A stretch of DNA of 64,000 bases from Bradyrhizobium aeschynomenes (GCF_013178945.1 NZ_JABFDM010000019.1:1-64000); one strand, 5' to 3'. Counted from the first letter of the stretch, positions 25,007 to 33,360 are shown. The notes: generated by a model from the letters alone, not told the origin. Made by a program: numbers and translations.

Positions 25007-27220
25007 ATGGCCTTCAAGAACTTCAAACTCGAAACCGATGCCGATGGCATTGCGCTGATCACCTGGGACATTCCCGGCCGTTCGATGAACGTGCTCGACG
25101 AGACCTCGACCAACGAGCTCGAGGCGCTCGTCAAGGAGACCACCGCTGACGCCGCGATCAAGGGTGTCGTCATCACCTCGGCCAAGGAGGCGTTCTGCGC
25201 CGGCGCCGATCTGTCGATGCTCGAGGGCATGAACCGCATTTATGCGGATGTGCTGAAGAGCAAGGGCGAGGAAGCCGCCAACCAGATGCTGTTCGACACC
25301 AGCCGGCGCTTCTCGCAGATCAATCGGTCGATGGAGACCTCGGGCAAGCCGTGGGTCGCCGCGATCAACGGTCTCGCGCTCGGCGGCGGCTTCGAGATCA
25401 CCCTGTCGTGCCACTACCGTGTCGCGGCCGAGAACCCGAAGACGCGGCTCGGCCTGCCCGAGATCAAGGTCGGCCTGTTTCCCGGCGCCGGCGGCACCCA
25501 GCGCGTGCCGCGCATCGTGCAGCCGCAGGACGCGATGAACCTGCTCCTGAAGGGCGAGGCGCTCACGCTCGACAAGGCCAAGGCGCTCAAGCTGGTCGAT
25601 GCGATCGTGCCGGCCGCGGACCTCATCAAGGCCGCGAAGGACTGGATCAAGGGCGGCGGCAAGGCCGTGCAGCCGTGGGACGAGAAGGGCTTCAAGCTGC
25701 CCGGCGGCCCGGTGTTCTCCAAGAACGGCATGATGATGTTCCCGGCGGGCAACGCCATCTATCGCCGCGAGACCTACGACAACTATCCGGCCGCCCGCGC
25801 CATCATGAGCTGCGTGTATGAGGGCCTGCAGTTGCCGATCGACGCCGCGCTGCGCGTCGAATCGCGCTACTTCACCAAGATCCTGCGCTCGAAGGAAGCG
25901 GCCGCGATGATCCGCAGCCTGTTCCTGTCGATGCAGGAATTGAACAAGGGCGCGCGCCGCCCGGCCGACGTGCCGGCGACCAAGATCAAGAAGATCGCCG
26001 TCATCGGCGCCGGCTTCATGGGCGCTTCCGTCGGCTACGTCTCGGCGCGTGGCGGCCTCGAGGTGGTGCTGATCGACCGCGACCAGGAGAGCGCCGACAA
26101 GGGCCGCGCGCATGCGCAGAGCGTGATCGACGGCCTGGTCAAGAAGGGCCGCGCCAAGCCGGGCGAGGCCGAGGCGATCATGGGCCGCATCACCGCGACG
26201 GCCGACTACGCCGTCCTCAAGGATTGCGACCTCGTGATCGAGGCCGTGTTCGAGGACCGCAAGGTCAAGGCCGAGACCTATGCCAAGGCGCAGCAGCATC
26301 TGAAGGACGGCGCGATCTTCGCCTCCAACACCTCGACCCTGCCGATCACCTCGCTGGCCGAGGAGTTCAAGGACCAGGGCCGCTTCATCGGCATCCACTT
26401 CTTCTCGCCGGTCGAGAAGATGATGCTGGTCGAGATCATCATGGGCAAGGCCACCGGCGACGTCGCGCTGGCGACGGCGCTGGACTATGTCCGCACCATC
26501 GGCAAGACGCCGATCGTGGTCAACGACTCCCGCGGCTTCTTCGCCAACCGTTGCGTGATGCGCTACATCGCCGAGGGCAACGAGATGTTCCTCGAAGGCG
26601 TGCCGCCGGCGATGATCGAGAACGCCGCCAAGATGGCCGGCATGCCGGTCGGCCCGCTGTCACTGTCGGACGAAGTCGCGCTCGATCTCGGCCTCAAGAT
26701 CATGAAGGCGACCGAGCATGATCTCGGCGCCAACGCCATCAACCAGGACCACAAGAAGCTGATGGTCGAGCTGGTCGAGAAGCAGGGCCGCTTCGGCCGC
26801 AAGAACGCCAAGGGCTTCTACGACTATCCCGAGAAGGGCAAGGGCCAGAAGAGCCTGTGGCCCGATCTCGCCAAGCTGCAGCCGAAGCATCTCGATCCCG
26901 ATACGCTCGATGTCGAGGAGCTGAAACAGCGCTTCCTGGTGGTGCAAGCGGTGGAAGCCGCGCGCACCGTCGAGGACCACGTCATCACCGACGTGCGCGA
27001 GGCCGATGTCGGCTCGATCCTCGGCTTCGGCTTCGCCCCGTTCACCGGCGGCACGCTGTCCTACATCGACTTCATGGGGACGAAAAAGTTCGTCGAGCTG
27101 TGCCACAAATACACGGCGAAATACGGCTCCCGCTTCGCCCCGCCGAAGCTGCTGGAGGAGATGGCCGCCAAGGGCGAAACCTTCTACGGCCGCTTCCCGC
27201 CGAAGAAGGCGGCGGCTTAG
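25007..27220 (+). CDS. 3-hydroxyacyl-CoA dehydrogenase / enoyl-CoA hydratase (FadB/FadJ type)
   Basis: A 737-residue bifunctional beta-oxidation enzyme. Residues about 1-190 are an enoyl-CoA hydratase/isomerase domain: SAKEAFCAGADLSML, INGLALGGGFEITLSCHYRV (oxyanion hole) and GLPEIKVGLFPGAGGTQRVP with the two glutamates. The 3-hydroxyacyl-CoA dehydrogenase domain starts at about 325 with the NAD-binding motif IAVIGAGFMGASVGYVSARG, followed by FASNTSTLPITSLAEEF, IGIHFFSPVEKMMLVEII (catalytic His) and the helical C-terminal domain. The start at 25007 matches the domain beginning AFKNFKLETDADGIALITWD. It forms a trifunctional partner with the thiolase upstream. Confidence 0.94.
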   Translation: MAFKNFKLETDADGIALITWDIPGRSMNVLDETSTNELEALVKETTADAAIKGVVITSAKEAFCAGADLSMLEGMNRIYADVLKSKGEEAANQMLFDTSRRFSQINRSMETSGKPWVAAINGLALGGGFEITLSCHYRVAAENPKTRLGLPEIKVGLFPGAGGTQRVPRIVQPQDAMNLLLKGEALTLDKAKALKLVDAIVPAADLIKAAKDWIKGGGKAVQPWDEKGFKLPGGPVFSKNGMMMFPAGNAIYRRETYDNYPAARAIMSCVYEGLQLPIDAALRVESRYFTKILRSKEAAAMIRSLFLSMQELNKGARRPADVPATKIKKIAVIGAGFMGASVGYVSARGGLEVVLIDRDQESADKGRAHAQSVIDGLVKKGRAKPGEAEAIMGRITATADYAVLKDCDLVIEAVFEDRKVKAETYAKAQQHLKDGAIFASNTSTLPITSLAEEFKDQGRFIGIHFFSPVEKMMLVEIIMGKATGDVALATALDYVRTIGKTPIVVNDSRGFFANRCVMRYIAEGNEMFLEGVPPAMIENAAKMAGMPVGPLSLSDEVALDLGLKIMKATEHDLGANAINQDHKKLMVELVEKQGRFGRKNAKGFYDYPEKGKGQKSLWPDLAKLQPKHLDPDTLDVEELKQRFLVVQAVEAARTVEDHVITDVREADVGSILGFGFAPFTGGTLSYIDFMGTKKFVELCHKYTAKYGSRFAPPKLLEEMAAKGETFYGRFPPKKAAA

Positions 27221-27229
27221 CCCTGCTGT

Positions 27230-27290
27230 CGTCCCGGGCAAGCCCGGCAACGCGATAGCGTTGCCGGGCGCCGACCCGGGACCCATACGC
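27230..27290. repeat. GC-rich hairpin after the beta-oxidation operon
   Basis: GTCCCGGG and CCCGGGAC pair at the outside, and GCCCGGCAACGC with GCGTTGCCGGGC inside, 10-65 bp behind the FadB-type stop. No T run follows, so this is a repeat that may act as a transcript end rather than a classical terminator. Confidence 0.6.
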
Positions 27291-27349
27291 CGCAGCAGAT
27301 GTTTGGGGCGAGGCTAGCTGTCACGAGCATCTCGCGTCACGACCGCTCC

Positions 27350-27392
27350 CTGTGGTTATGGATCCCCGCGTTCGCGGGGATGACACTGTTGT
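27350..27392. repeat. Single arm of type A2 repeat
   Basis: GGATCCCCGCG-TTCG-CGGGGATGACA matches one arm of the hairpins at 0.09-0.19 and 47.83-47.92 kb. Confidence 0.5.
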
Positions 27393-27437
27393 TTGAGGCT
27401 GCGAACCTCGCCGTCTCGAAAGTCGGCGAGCTTTTGC

Positions 27438-28052
27438 TCACCCCGCCTTCATCAGCCCTTCCTTCGTCAGCGCCTCCTGCACCTTCGGACGCGCGGCGAC
27501 GCGGGTCTTGTAGGCCACCAGGTTCGGCATCCCCGACAGATCGAACTTCATCCGCTCCGCCCAGGTCAGGATCGTGAACAGGTAGCCGTCGGCGACGGTG
27601 AACTGGCTGCCCATCAGGTAGTCGCGGCCGGCGAGCTGGCTGTCGATATATTTGAACTTGCCCATCACCCGGTCCTTGAAGAACGCCTTGGCGTCGTCGG
27701 CTAGCACCGGCGAGAACATCGGACCGAAATTCTTGTGCAGCTCCGAGGTGATGAAGTTCAGCCACTCCAGGAGCTTGTAGCGCTCGCCGCTGTCGCGGGC
27801 CGGCGCCAGGCCCTTGTCCCTCGCCTGGTCGGCGATCATCTGGACGATGACCGGTCCCTCGGTCACGATTTCGCCGCTCGGCAGCCCCAAAGCCGGCACC
27901 TGGCCCTTCGGATTGATCTTGAGATAATCGTCGCCATTTTCCAGGGTCTTGGCGCGCAGATCGACCTTCACGAGGTCGTAGGGCAGGCCGGCCTCGAGCA
28001 GGGCGATATGGGGCGAGAGCGAGCAGGCGCCGGGTGAATAATAAAGCTTCAT
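27438..28052 (-). CDS. Glutathione S-transferase
   Basis: A 204-residue GST. The thioredoxin-like domain (about 1-80) starts KLYYSPGACSLSPHIALLEA with the beta-class-like Tyr/Ser/Cys region (YSPGACS), the cis-proline segment KGQVPALGLPSGE and the glutathione-binding ITEGPVIVQ-like motif (here VTEGPVIVQMIAD). The helical C-terminal domain follows, with LMGSQFTVADGYLFTILTWA. It conjugates or reduces electrophiles and peroxides with glutathione. It is divergent from the marR gene over two ATGCA-NN-TGCAT operators and lies near glutamate-cysteine ligase, so its expression is likely under MarR control. Confidence 0.92.
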   Translation of the reverse strand: MKLYYSPGACSLSPHIALLEAGLPYDLVKVDLRAKTLENGDDYLKINPKGQVPALGLPSGEIVTEGPVIVQMIADQARDKGLAPARDSGERYKLLEWLNFITSELHKNFGPMFSPVLADDAKAFFKDRVMGKFKYIDSQLAGRDYLMGSQFTVADGYLFTILTWAERMKFDLSGMPNLVAYKTRVAARPKVQEALTKEGLMKAG

Positions 28053-28114
28053 CTTGTATTCCCTCCGTGAGACCGTTGTTTTTGGTGGAACCGGACGTGA
28101 CACGCCGCCCCTAA

Positions 28115-28154
28115 ATGCATTTGCATCCAATCGTCAAGATTGATGCAGCTGCAT
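28115..28154. promoter_or_regulatory. Tandem MarR-type operators between GST and marR
   Basis: ATGCATTTGCAT at 28115-28126 and ATGCAGCTGCAT at 28143-28154 are two copies of ATGCA-NN-TGCAT, 28 bp from start to start. Their flanks (CCAATC and GATTG) also face each other as an inverted repeat. They lie in the 143-bp gap between the divergent GST and marR starts. Confidence 0.72.
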
Positions 28155-28195
28155 CGAATGCGCTAGAACGGGACCCAGAGGATACGAGCCGGCCC

Positions 28196-28684
28196 ATGAA
28201 ACGCAAACCATCGACCGAGGCGACCGCCGCCTGGATCCGCCTGATGCGGGTCCAGAGCCGGGTGCTCGACTGTGTCGAGCAGGAGCTGAAGAAGGCCGGT
28301 TTCCCGCCACTCGCCTGGTATGATGCGCTCCTCGAGCTGTCCCGCGCCCCCTCGGGCGAGTTGCGCCCGGTGGAGCTCGAGCGGCAGATGCTGATTCCGC
28401 AATATTCGACCTCGCGCCTGATCGACCGTCTGGTCGACGAAGGTCTGGTGGTCAGGCGCGAGTGCAAGATGGACAAGCGCGGCCAGTTCGTTGAGATCAC
28501 CGAGGCTGGCCGCGATCTGCAGAAGCGGATGTGGTCGGCCTATTCGGCCGCGATCGAGAAGCACGTCGGTTCCAAGCTGTCGGATGCCGACGCCGCCAAG
28601 CTGTGCACGCTGCTCGACCGGTTGGGCTGCTCCTGCGGTCAGGCCGCGCAACTCTCTGCCGCAGAAGGCGCGTCACCCCGATGA
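28196..28684 (+). CDS. MarR family transcriptional regulator
   Basis: A 162-residue MarR-type repressor. The helical dimer part includes ATAAWIRLMRVQSRVLDCVE, and the winged helix reads VELERQMLIPQYSTSRLIDR (recognition helix), then LVDEGLVVRRECKMDKRGQF (wing) and VEITEAGRDLQKRM. The start at 28196 is chosen because upstream in-frame codons run through the operator. Cysteines in LGCSCGQ near the C-terminus and CVEQ near the N-terminus could make it redox-sensitive, which would suit a glutathione cluster, but this is inference. It stands divergent to GST and 96 bp before glutamate-cysteine ligase. Confidence 0.88.
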   Translation: MKRKPSTEATAAWIRLMRVQSRVLDCVEQELKKAGFPPLAWYDALLELSRAPSGELRPVELERQMLIPQYSTSRLIDRLVDEGLVVRRECKMDKRGQFVEITEAGRDLQKRMWSAYSAAIEKHVGSKLSDADAAKLCTLLDRLGCSCGQAAQLSAAEGASPR

Positions 28685-28780
28685 GCCATCCGATCTCATT
28701 CACATCCGCGGTCCCCAGGGGTCCGCGGCCCTTCCTGTCACCACGCGCGACCCTCGAAGCGCTTCTGAACCGAGACTCCC

Positions 28781-30151
28781 ATGGCGCGTGACCAGATCGA
28801 TATGACCCCGCTGCAGTCGCGCGACGAACTCGTGGCGTGGCTCGAGGCCGGCGTGAAGCCGCCGTCTGCGTTCCGCATCGGCACCGAGCACGAGAAGACG
28901 CCGTTCACGCTCGAGGGCCATCGCCCCGTGCCTTACGAGGGTGCGCGCGGCATCGGGGCGCTGCTCGAGGGCATGAAGCTCCTGCTCGGCTGGGAACCGA
29001 TCATGGAGCGCGGCAACATCATCGGGCTCTATGACGTGACCGGCGGCGGCGCGATCTCGCTCGAGCCCGGCGGCCAGTTCGAATTGTCCGGTGCGCCGGT
29101 CGAGACCGTTCACCAGACGCATTCCGAGCTGATGGCGCACCTGGCGCAGGTACGGGAGATCGCGGCCCCGCTCGGCATCGGCTTCCTCGGGCTCGGCATG
29201 ACACCGTCCTGGACGCGCGCCGAAATCCCGGTGATGCCCAAGGGCCGCTACAAGATCATGACCAACTACATGCCGAAGGTCGGCCGCTACGGGTTGGACA
29301 TGATGTACCGGACCTGCACGGTGCAGACCAATCTCGACTTCTCCTCCGAAGCCGACATGGTCAAGAAGCTCAGGGTGTCGGTGGCGCTGCAGCCGATCGC
29401 GACCGCCTTGTTCGCCAATTCGCCGTTCACCGAAGGCAAGCCGAACGGCTTCCTCTCGTTTCGCTCCGAGATCTGGCGCGACACCGACAACCAGCGCGCG
29501 GGCATGATCCCCTGGGCGTTCGAGGACGGCATGGGTTTCGAGCGCTGGGTCGACTACGCGCTCGACGTGCCCATGTACTTCGTCAAGCGCGAGGAGAGCT
29601 ATATCGACGTCTCCGGCACCTCGTTCCGCGCCTTCTTCGAGGGCAAGAATCCGGCCATGCCGGGTGAGCGGCCGACACTGTCGGACTGGGCCAATCATCT
29701 CTCGACGATCTTCCCGGAGGTACGGCTGAAGCGCTATCTCGAAATGCGCGGCGCCGATGGCGTGCCGTGGGGCCGGCTGCCGGCACTGCCGGCGTTCTGG
29801 GTCGGCCTGCTCTATGACGATGCCAGCCTCGACGCCGCCTGGGAGCTGGTCAAGAACTGGACCGCGTTCGAGCGGCAGAGCCTGCGCGACGACGTTCCGC
29901 GCCTCGGCTTCAAGGCGCGTATCCGTAATCGCTACGTGTTCGAGGTCGCCAAGGAATGCCTGACCCTCGCCCATCACGGCCTGCGCCGGCGCAATCGCGT
30001 CGACCAGACCGGCCGGGACGAGAGCCGCTATCTCGAGCCGCTCGACCACATCGTCGATTGCGGCCGCTCGCCGGCAGAGGAGATGCTGGAGAAGTTCAAC
30101 GGCGCCTGGCACGGCTCGGTCGAGCCGGCCTATGACGAATATGCGTTCTGA
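28781..30151 (+). CDS. gshA: Glutamate-cysteine ligase, plant/proteobacterial type
   Basis: A 456-residue enzyme that makes gamma-glutamylcysteine, the first step of glutathione synthesis, with ATP. The N-terminal substrate segment reads FRIGTEHEKTPF (about 31-42), followed by YEGARGIGALLEGM, GGAISLEPGGQFELSG and GRYKIMTNYMPKVGRYGLDM with MYRTCTVQTNLDFSSE. These are hallmarks of the plant-type GCS2 family used by alphaproteobacteria. The length is usual. It follows marR by 96 bp. A rho-independent terminator lies 54-78 bp behind the stop. Confidence 0.94.
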   Translation: MARDQIDMTPLQSRDELVAWLEAGVKPPSAFRIGTEHEKTPFTLEGHRPVPYEGARGIGALLEGMKLLLGWEPIMERGNIIGLYDVTGGGAISLEPGGQFELSGAPVETVHQTHSELMAHLAQVREIAAPLGIGFLGLGMTPSWTRAEIPVMPKGRYKIMTNYMPKVGRYGLDMMYRTCTVQTNLDFSSEADMVKKLRVSVALQPIATALFANSPFTEGKPNGFLSFRSEIWRDTDNQRAGMIPWAFEDGMGFERWVDYALDVPMYFVKREESYIDVSGTSFRAFFEGKNPAMPGERPTLSDWANHLSTIFPEVRLKRYLEMRGADGVPWGRLPALPAFWVGLLYDDASLDAAWELVKNWTAFERQSLRDDVPRLGFKARIRNRYVFEVAKECLTLAHHGLRRRNRVDQTGRDESRYLEPLDHIVDCGRSPAEEMLEKFNGAWHGSVEPAYDEYAF

Positions 30152-30205
30152 CCGCGGCTGAGCCTGCGCTCGTCGCAGGTTCGGCGCATCGCCTGTTCCA
30201 TGTGA

Positions 30206-30229
30206 AGGAGCCGGCGGCTCCTGTTTTTT
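30206..30229 (+). terminator. Rho-independent terminator after gshA
   Basis: AGGAGCC-GGC-GGCTCCT-G followed by six T. The stem is 7 bp and GC-rich. Confidence 0.8.
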
Positions 30230-30382
30230 GTTGCGATTCATGTCTGCGGGGCCGGTTTGGCGCCTGCGTGCCGCCGCTTTGCCTCCAGTCATGTCGGCTG
30301 GTCCGAACCGTTCATCCGCCATACAGGTTCGTGGCGATCAAATGACCGCTCAAGAACACTGAAGAAAACTCGAACGTTTACA

Positions 30383-31054
30383 ATGGGTCTGATGTTTCAG
30401 CGGCGGCGCGCGGGGCGCTTCATCGGGGCTTGGCTGTGGGCATTGGCGTGCCTGCTCGCGGCTCTGCGCCTGCCGCCCGCCCATGCCCAGACCTATTCCG
30501 ATCGCCCGGGTGGCGACTACATGAGCGCGCCGATCGCCTCGGGCGACCCGGCCGATTGTGCGCTGCTGTGCGAGCACGACCGCCGCTGCCGCGCCTGGAG
30601 CTTCAACTATCCGACCGTGATGGAAGCGGGCGCGGTGTGCTGGTTGAAGAACAGCGTGCCGGCGCGGGTGCCCGACAATTGCTGCGTGTCCGGCGTGCGC
30701 GGCGCTGGCGTCGTCGAGATCCGCAACGACGCCGTCGAAACCTCGATCGATCGTCCCGGCGGCGACTATCGCAGCTTCGACATCAAGACCACGGATCTGA
30801 AGAGTGGCGACAAGGCCGAGAAGGCTGCCGACAAGGGCGACAAGAGCAGCGGCGACAAGGCGGTCGACAAGAAGGAAGAAAAGGCTTCCGACGCCGAAGA
30901 CATCTGCAAGGCCGCTTGCACCGGTGACAACAAATGCCGCGCCTGGACGTTTGCGCGGCCCGGCTACGCCGGCAAGGAGGCGCACTGCTTCCTGAAGAAG
31001 GAAATCAAGCCGCCGCGCCGGCGGGCGGGTTTCACGTCGGGTGTCGTCCGCTGA
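30383..31054 (+). CDS. Secreted PAN/Apple-domain protein
   Basis: A 223-residue exported protein. A signal peptide (FIGAWLWALACLLAALRLPP, cut after AHAQ) is followed by two Cys-rich PAN/Apple-like modules. The first (about 38-105) contains DRPGGDYMSAPI, DCALLCEHDRRCRAWSFNY and CWLKNSVP. The second (about 115-215) contains DRPGGDYRSFDI, DICKAACTGDNKCRAWTFAR and CFLKKEIKPP. A Lys/Asp-rich low-complexity insert (about 130-165) lies within the second. PAN modules bind carbohydrate or protein; the partner is unknown. The disulfide-rich nature and the thioredoxin/CcdA genes just behind are suggestive of a functional link, but they are not proven co-transcribed (136 bp gap). Confidence 0.8.
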   Translation: MGLMFQRRRAGRFIGAWLWALACLLAALRLPPAHAQTYSDRPGGDYMSAPIASGDPADCALLCEHDRRCRAWSFNYPTVMEAGAVCWLKNSVPARVPDNCCVSGVRGAGVVEIRNDAVETSIDRPGGDYRSFDIKTTDLKSGDKAEKAADKGDKSSGDKAVDKKEEKASDAEDICKAACTGDNKCRAWTFARPGYAGKEAHCFLKKEIKPPRRRAGFTSGVVR

Positions 31055-31190
31055 CGCCTTGCCGTCCGAGGCGCCAGAAGAATTTTTGGCTGCGGTCGCG
31101 TAACATTTCATCTCTCCGGCTCGAATTGATCGACGGCATCGCGGCTCTCGCCGCCGGCTGCCTGTCGCAACACCGAGATCGGGGTTTGCC

Positions 31191-31592
31191 ATGACGTTTT
31201 CGCGCAGGTTCTTCGCCACCGCAGTCGTTGCGGCCACTTTCGCCGTCGCAGGGCTCGGGACGGCATTTGCCGTCGATGCCACGCCCTATTCGGATGCGGC
31301 GTTCAAGGCGGCGCAGACCGCCGGCCAGCCGATCCTGATCGAGATCCATGCCGGCTGGTGTCCGACCTGCAAGGCGCAGAAGCCGATCATCGACAAGCTC
31401 GCGGCCGCGCCGAAATTCAAGGATCTCAAGATCTTCCGCGTCGATTTCGACGACCAGAAGCCGGTCGTGAAGGGGTTCGGCGCGCAGATGCAGTCGACCC
31501 TGATCGTCTTCAAGGGCGCGACCGAGGCCGGCCGCTCCGTCGGTGACACCAAGGAAGCATCGATCGCGGCGCTGCTCGACAAGAGCCTGTAA
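31191..31592 (+). CDS. Periplasmic thioredoxin-like protein
   Basis: A 133-residue thioredoxin-fold protein with a signal peptide (RRFFATAVVAATFAVAG, ending about residue 27, AFA). The active site reads HAGWCPTCKAQ (about 55-65), and the cis-proline position is replaced by MQSTLIVFKG (about 98-107). It probably acts as a reductant in the periplasm, receiving electrons from the CcdA protein encoded six bases downstream. The CcdA pairing, not its own motif, supports a reducing role. Confidence 0.87.
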   Translation: MTFSRRFFATAVVAATFAVAGLGTAFAVDATPYSDAAFKAAQTAGQPILIEIHAGWCPTCKAQKPIIDKLAAAPKFKDLKIFRVDFDDQKPVVKGFGAQMQSTLIVFKGATEAGRSVGDTKEASIAALLDKSL

Positions 31593-31598
31593 CGCGCC

Positions 31599-32315
31599 AT
31601 GATCGCGCTGGCGCTGGCCTTCGTGGCCGGCCTGCTCTCGGTCCTGTCGCCCTGCGTGCTGCCGCTGGTGCCGATCGTGCTCGGCGCTGCTGCGGCGGCA
31701 CATCCACGCGGCGCACTAGCGCTCGCGGCAGGTCTCGCATTATCGTTTACCGGCATCGGCCTGTTCATCGCGCTTGCAGGCAATGGCCTCGGCCTCGATG
31801 CCGGTGCGTTCCGCCTCGTCGCGGCGGTGATCATGTTGGTGATCGGCTTCGTCCTGCTGGTGCCGTCCTGGCAGGCGCAGCTCGCGGTCGCCGGCGGCCC
31901 GGTGCAGCGCTGGGCCGACCGGCATTCCCAGGGCTTCGCGGCCTCAGGCGCAGGCGGCCAGTTCGTGATCGGGCTGCTGCTGGGTGCGGTCTGGTCGCCC
32001 TGCGTCGGGCCGACTCTCGGAGCGGCGTCGCTGCTGGCGTCGCAAGGGCGGGACCTCGTCCGCGTGACGCTGACGATGCTGGCGTTCGGGCTCGGCGCCG
32101 GCCTGCCGCTGGTCGTGCTCGGACTGCTGTCGCGCACCACCATGATGCGCCTGCGGGCGCGGCTGCTGTCGGCAGGCAAGCTCGGCAAGATGCTGATGGG
32201 CGCGGCGTTTTTGATCGTGGCTGTTGCGATTCTCAGCGGCGCCGACAAGCAGCTCGAGGCGTGGCTGGTCGAGAACTCGCCGGCGTGGCTGACGGAGCTG
32301 ACGACGTCGATCTAG
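31599..32315 (+). CDS. CcdA/DsbD-type transmembrane thiol reductant carrier
   Basis: A 238-residue inner-membrane protein with six helices. The two redox cysteines lie in the paired motifs LSPCVLPLVPIVLGAAAAA (about 15-33) and VWSPCVGPTLGAASLLAS (about 130-147), which mark CcdA/DsbD cores. It moves electrons from cytoplasmic thioredoxin to the periplasm. The gene follows the periplasmic thioredoxin by six bases and is surely co-transcribed. In related bacteria CcdA supports cytochrome c maturation; here the dedicated partner makes a specific reducing pathway likely. Confidence 0.9.
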   Translation: MIALALAFVAGLLSVLSPCVLPLVPIVLGAAAAAHPRGALALAAGLALSFTGIGLFIALAGNGLGLDAGAFRLVAAVIMLVIGFVLLVPSWQAQLAVAGGPVQRWADRHSQGFAASGAGGQFVIGLLLGAVWSPCVGPTLGAASLLASQGRDLVRVTLTMLAFGLGAGLPLVVLGLLSRTTMMRLRARLLSAGKLGKMLMGAAFLIVAVAILSGADKQLEAWLVENSPAWLTELTTSI

Positions 32316-32350
32316 CAAGTGGGATACGCCGGCAGCGCCGCACACTCGCT

Positions 32351-32457
32351 GTCATTCCGGGGCGGGCCGCGCAGCGGCACGAGCCCGGAATCCATCGGGC
32401 CGCGCGCACTGACGAGAAATGGATTCCGGGCTCGCGCTGCGCGCGCCCCGGAATGAC
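32351..32457. repeat. Palindromic repeat (type B)
   Basis: Arms GTCATTCCGGGGCGGGCC to CCCGGAATCCATCG and ATGGATTCCGGGCTCG to CCCCGGAATGAC. Almost the same sequence as the copy at 47.66-47.76 kb. It lies between the convergent CcdA and nucleotidyltransferase genes. Confidence 0.82.
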
Positions 32458-32488
32458 GCGTGGATCGAGCTGTTGCGACCCCGCCGGA

Positions 32489-33058
32489 TCATTCCTCGGC
32501 GGCGATGACCGTGATCTCAGGCCACAGCGCCTTCCAACGTGCCGCCTTCGCTGCGTAGTTCGCCGCCGTGAAATTGGCCGTGTAGTTCGGCCGCACGATC
32601 ATCCGATCGATGTCGTCGAAGCCCCTCGGCGCATAGACCTCATATCCGCCGTCGACAGGACGAATCCCGACCTGCGTGTTGGCCGTGAGAAAGCGGTCGA
32701 TGCCGTCGGTTGAACGGGCAAGGGGCGGGTAGGGCCGGCCATGCTTGGCCGGATACCAGAGATGGACGCGCGCCTGGTTGCGGACTTCGACCTTGGCATC
32801 GATGCCGTTGAGACAGGCGGCCATCCGGCGGATCACCGCGTCCTCCGCCTCCCATGATGTGTCGGGATCGAAATAGAACACATCGTAGTCCAGAATGCCG
32901 TGGTCGACCGCACGTCCCGTCCGCACGTTCCAGACCGTCTGCACGAGGCATCCCGAGACGAGCCACGCATCCGGCAACGCAGTCGCACGCAGCACATCCA
33001 TGATCGCCGCATTGACGGGATTGCGTAGCGCTGACGTGACGAAGTCATCCTCGGTCAT
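32489..33058 (-). CDS. Nucleotidyltransferase family protein (DUF925-type)
   Basis: A 189-residue protein of the PF06042-type nucleotidyltransferase family. Fold elements are VSGCLVQTVWNVRTGR (about 33-48), the acidic pair in ILDYDVFYFDPDTSWEAED (about 55-73) and the conserved RNQARVHLWYPAKHG (about 98-112). The Asp-x-Asp-like pair could bind metal, but substrate and activity are unknown. It is the last gene of the minus-strand tldD-lepB-yjbR-like unit. The start at 33058 lies inside the out-of-frame tail of the broken yjbR-like gene. Confidence 0.8.
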   Translation of the reverse strand: MTEDDFVTSALRNPVNAAIMDVLRATALPDAWLVSGCLVQTVWNVRTGRAVDHGILDYDVFYFDPDTSWEAEDAVIRRMAACLNGIDAKVEVRNQARVHLWYPAKHGRPYPPLARSTDGIDRFLTANTQVGIRPVDGGYEVYAPRGFDDIDRMIVRPNYTANFTAANYAAKAARWKALWPEITVIAAEE

Positions 33059-33133
33059 GGCCGTCGATAGCAGGGAATGTCGGCCCGATCACGCGCCTCC
33101 GACGCGTACGGCTCTGGGAACAACGCCAGACGC

Positions 33134-33348
33134 TCAGCCGGCATCGACCGCCGCGCGCGCCTTCCTCGACGCCAGCGCCGGCCACTGCCGCTGCAACAGC
33201 GGCTCGACATCGGCGCGAGGCTGTCGCCGTCTTCCTTCAGCCGCGTCAGCAGCTTCTTGCGCACCTTCAGCGCCGGCGTCCCGTAGGACGTTCCGTCCTC
33301 GACCTCCGGCCATGCCAGCGCAAGTGCCCTGACATCGTCGAAGGTCAC
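33134..33348 (-). pseudogene. Broken MmcQ/YjbR-like gene with internal deletion
   Basis: The N-terminal 46 residues match a YjbR/MmcQ-type protein (MTFDDVRALALAWPEVEDGT then SYGTPALKVRKKLLTRLKED). After EDGDSLAP the frame turns into an Arg/Ser-rich run. One frame over, a plausible C-terminus reads ADVEPLLQRQWPALASRKAR and stops at 33134. The join is near 33217. An intact member is about 115-120 residues, so roughly 45 central residues are gone and the ends are out of frame. Two explanations fit: a true decay, or a sequencing/assembly gap. The out-of-frame reading runs on to 33055. Confidence 0.65.
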
Positions 33349-33360
33349 GCCGCGGTCCGC

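Noticed and set aside
28115-28195. Longer MarR start at 28115
   Set aside because: The added residues are encoded by the operator pair and lack family sequence.
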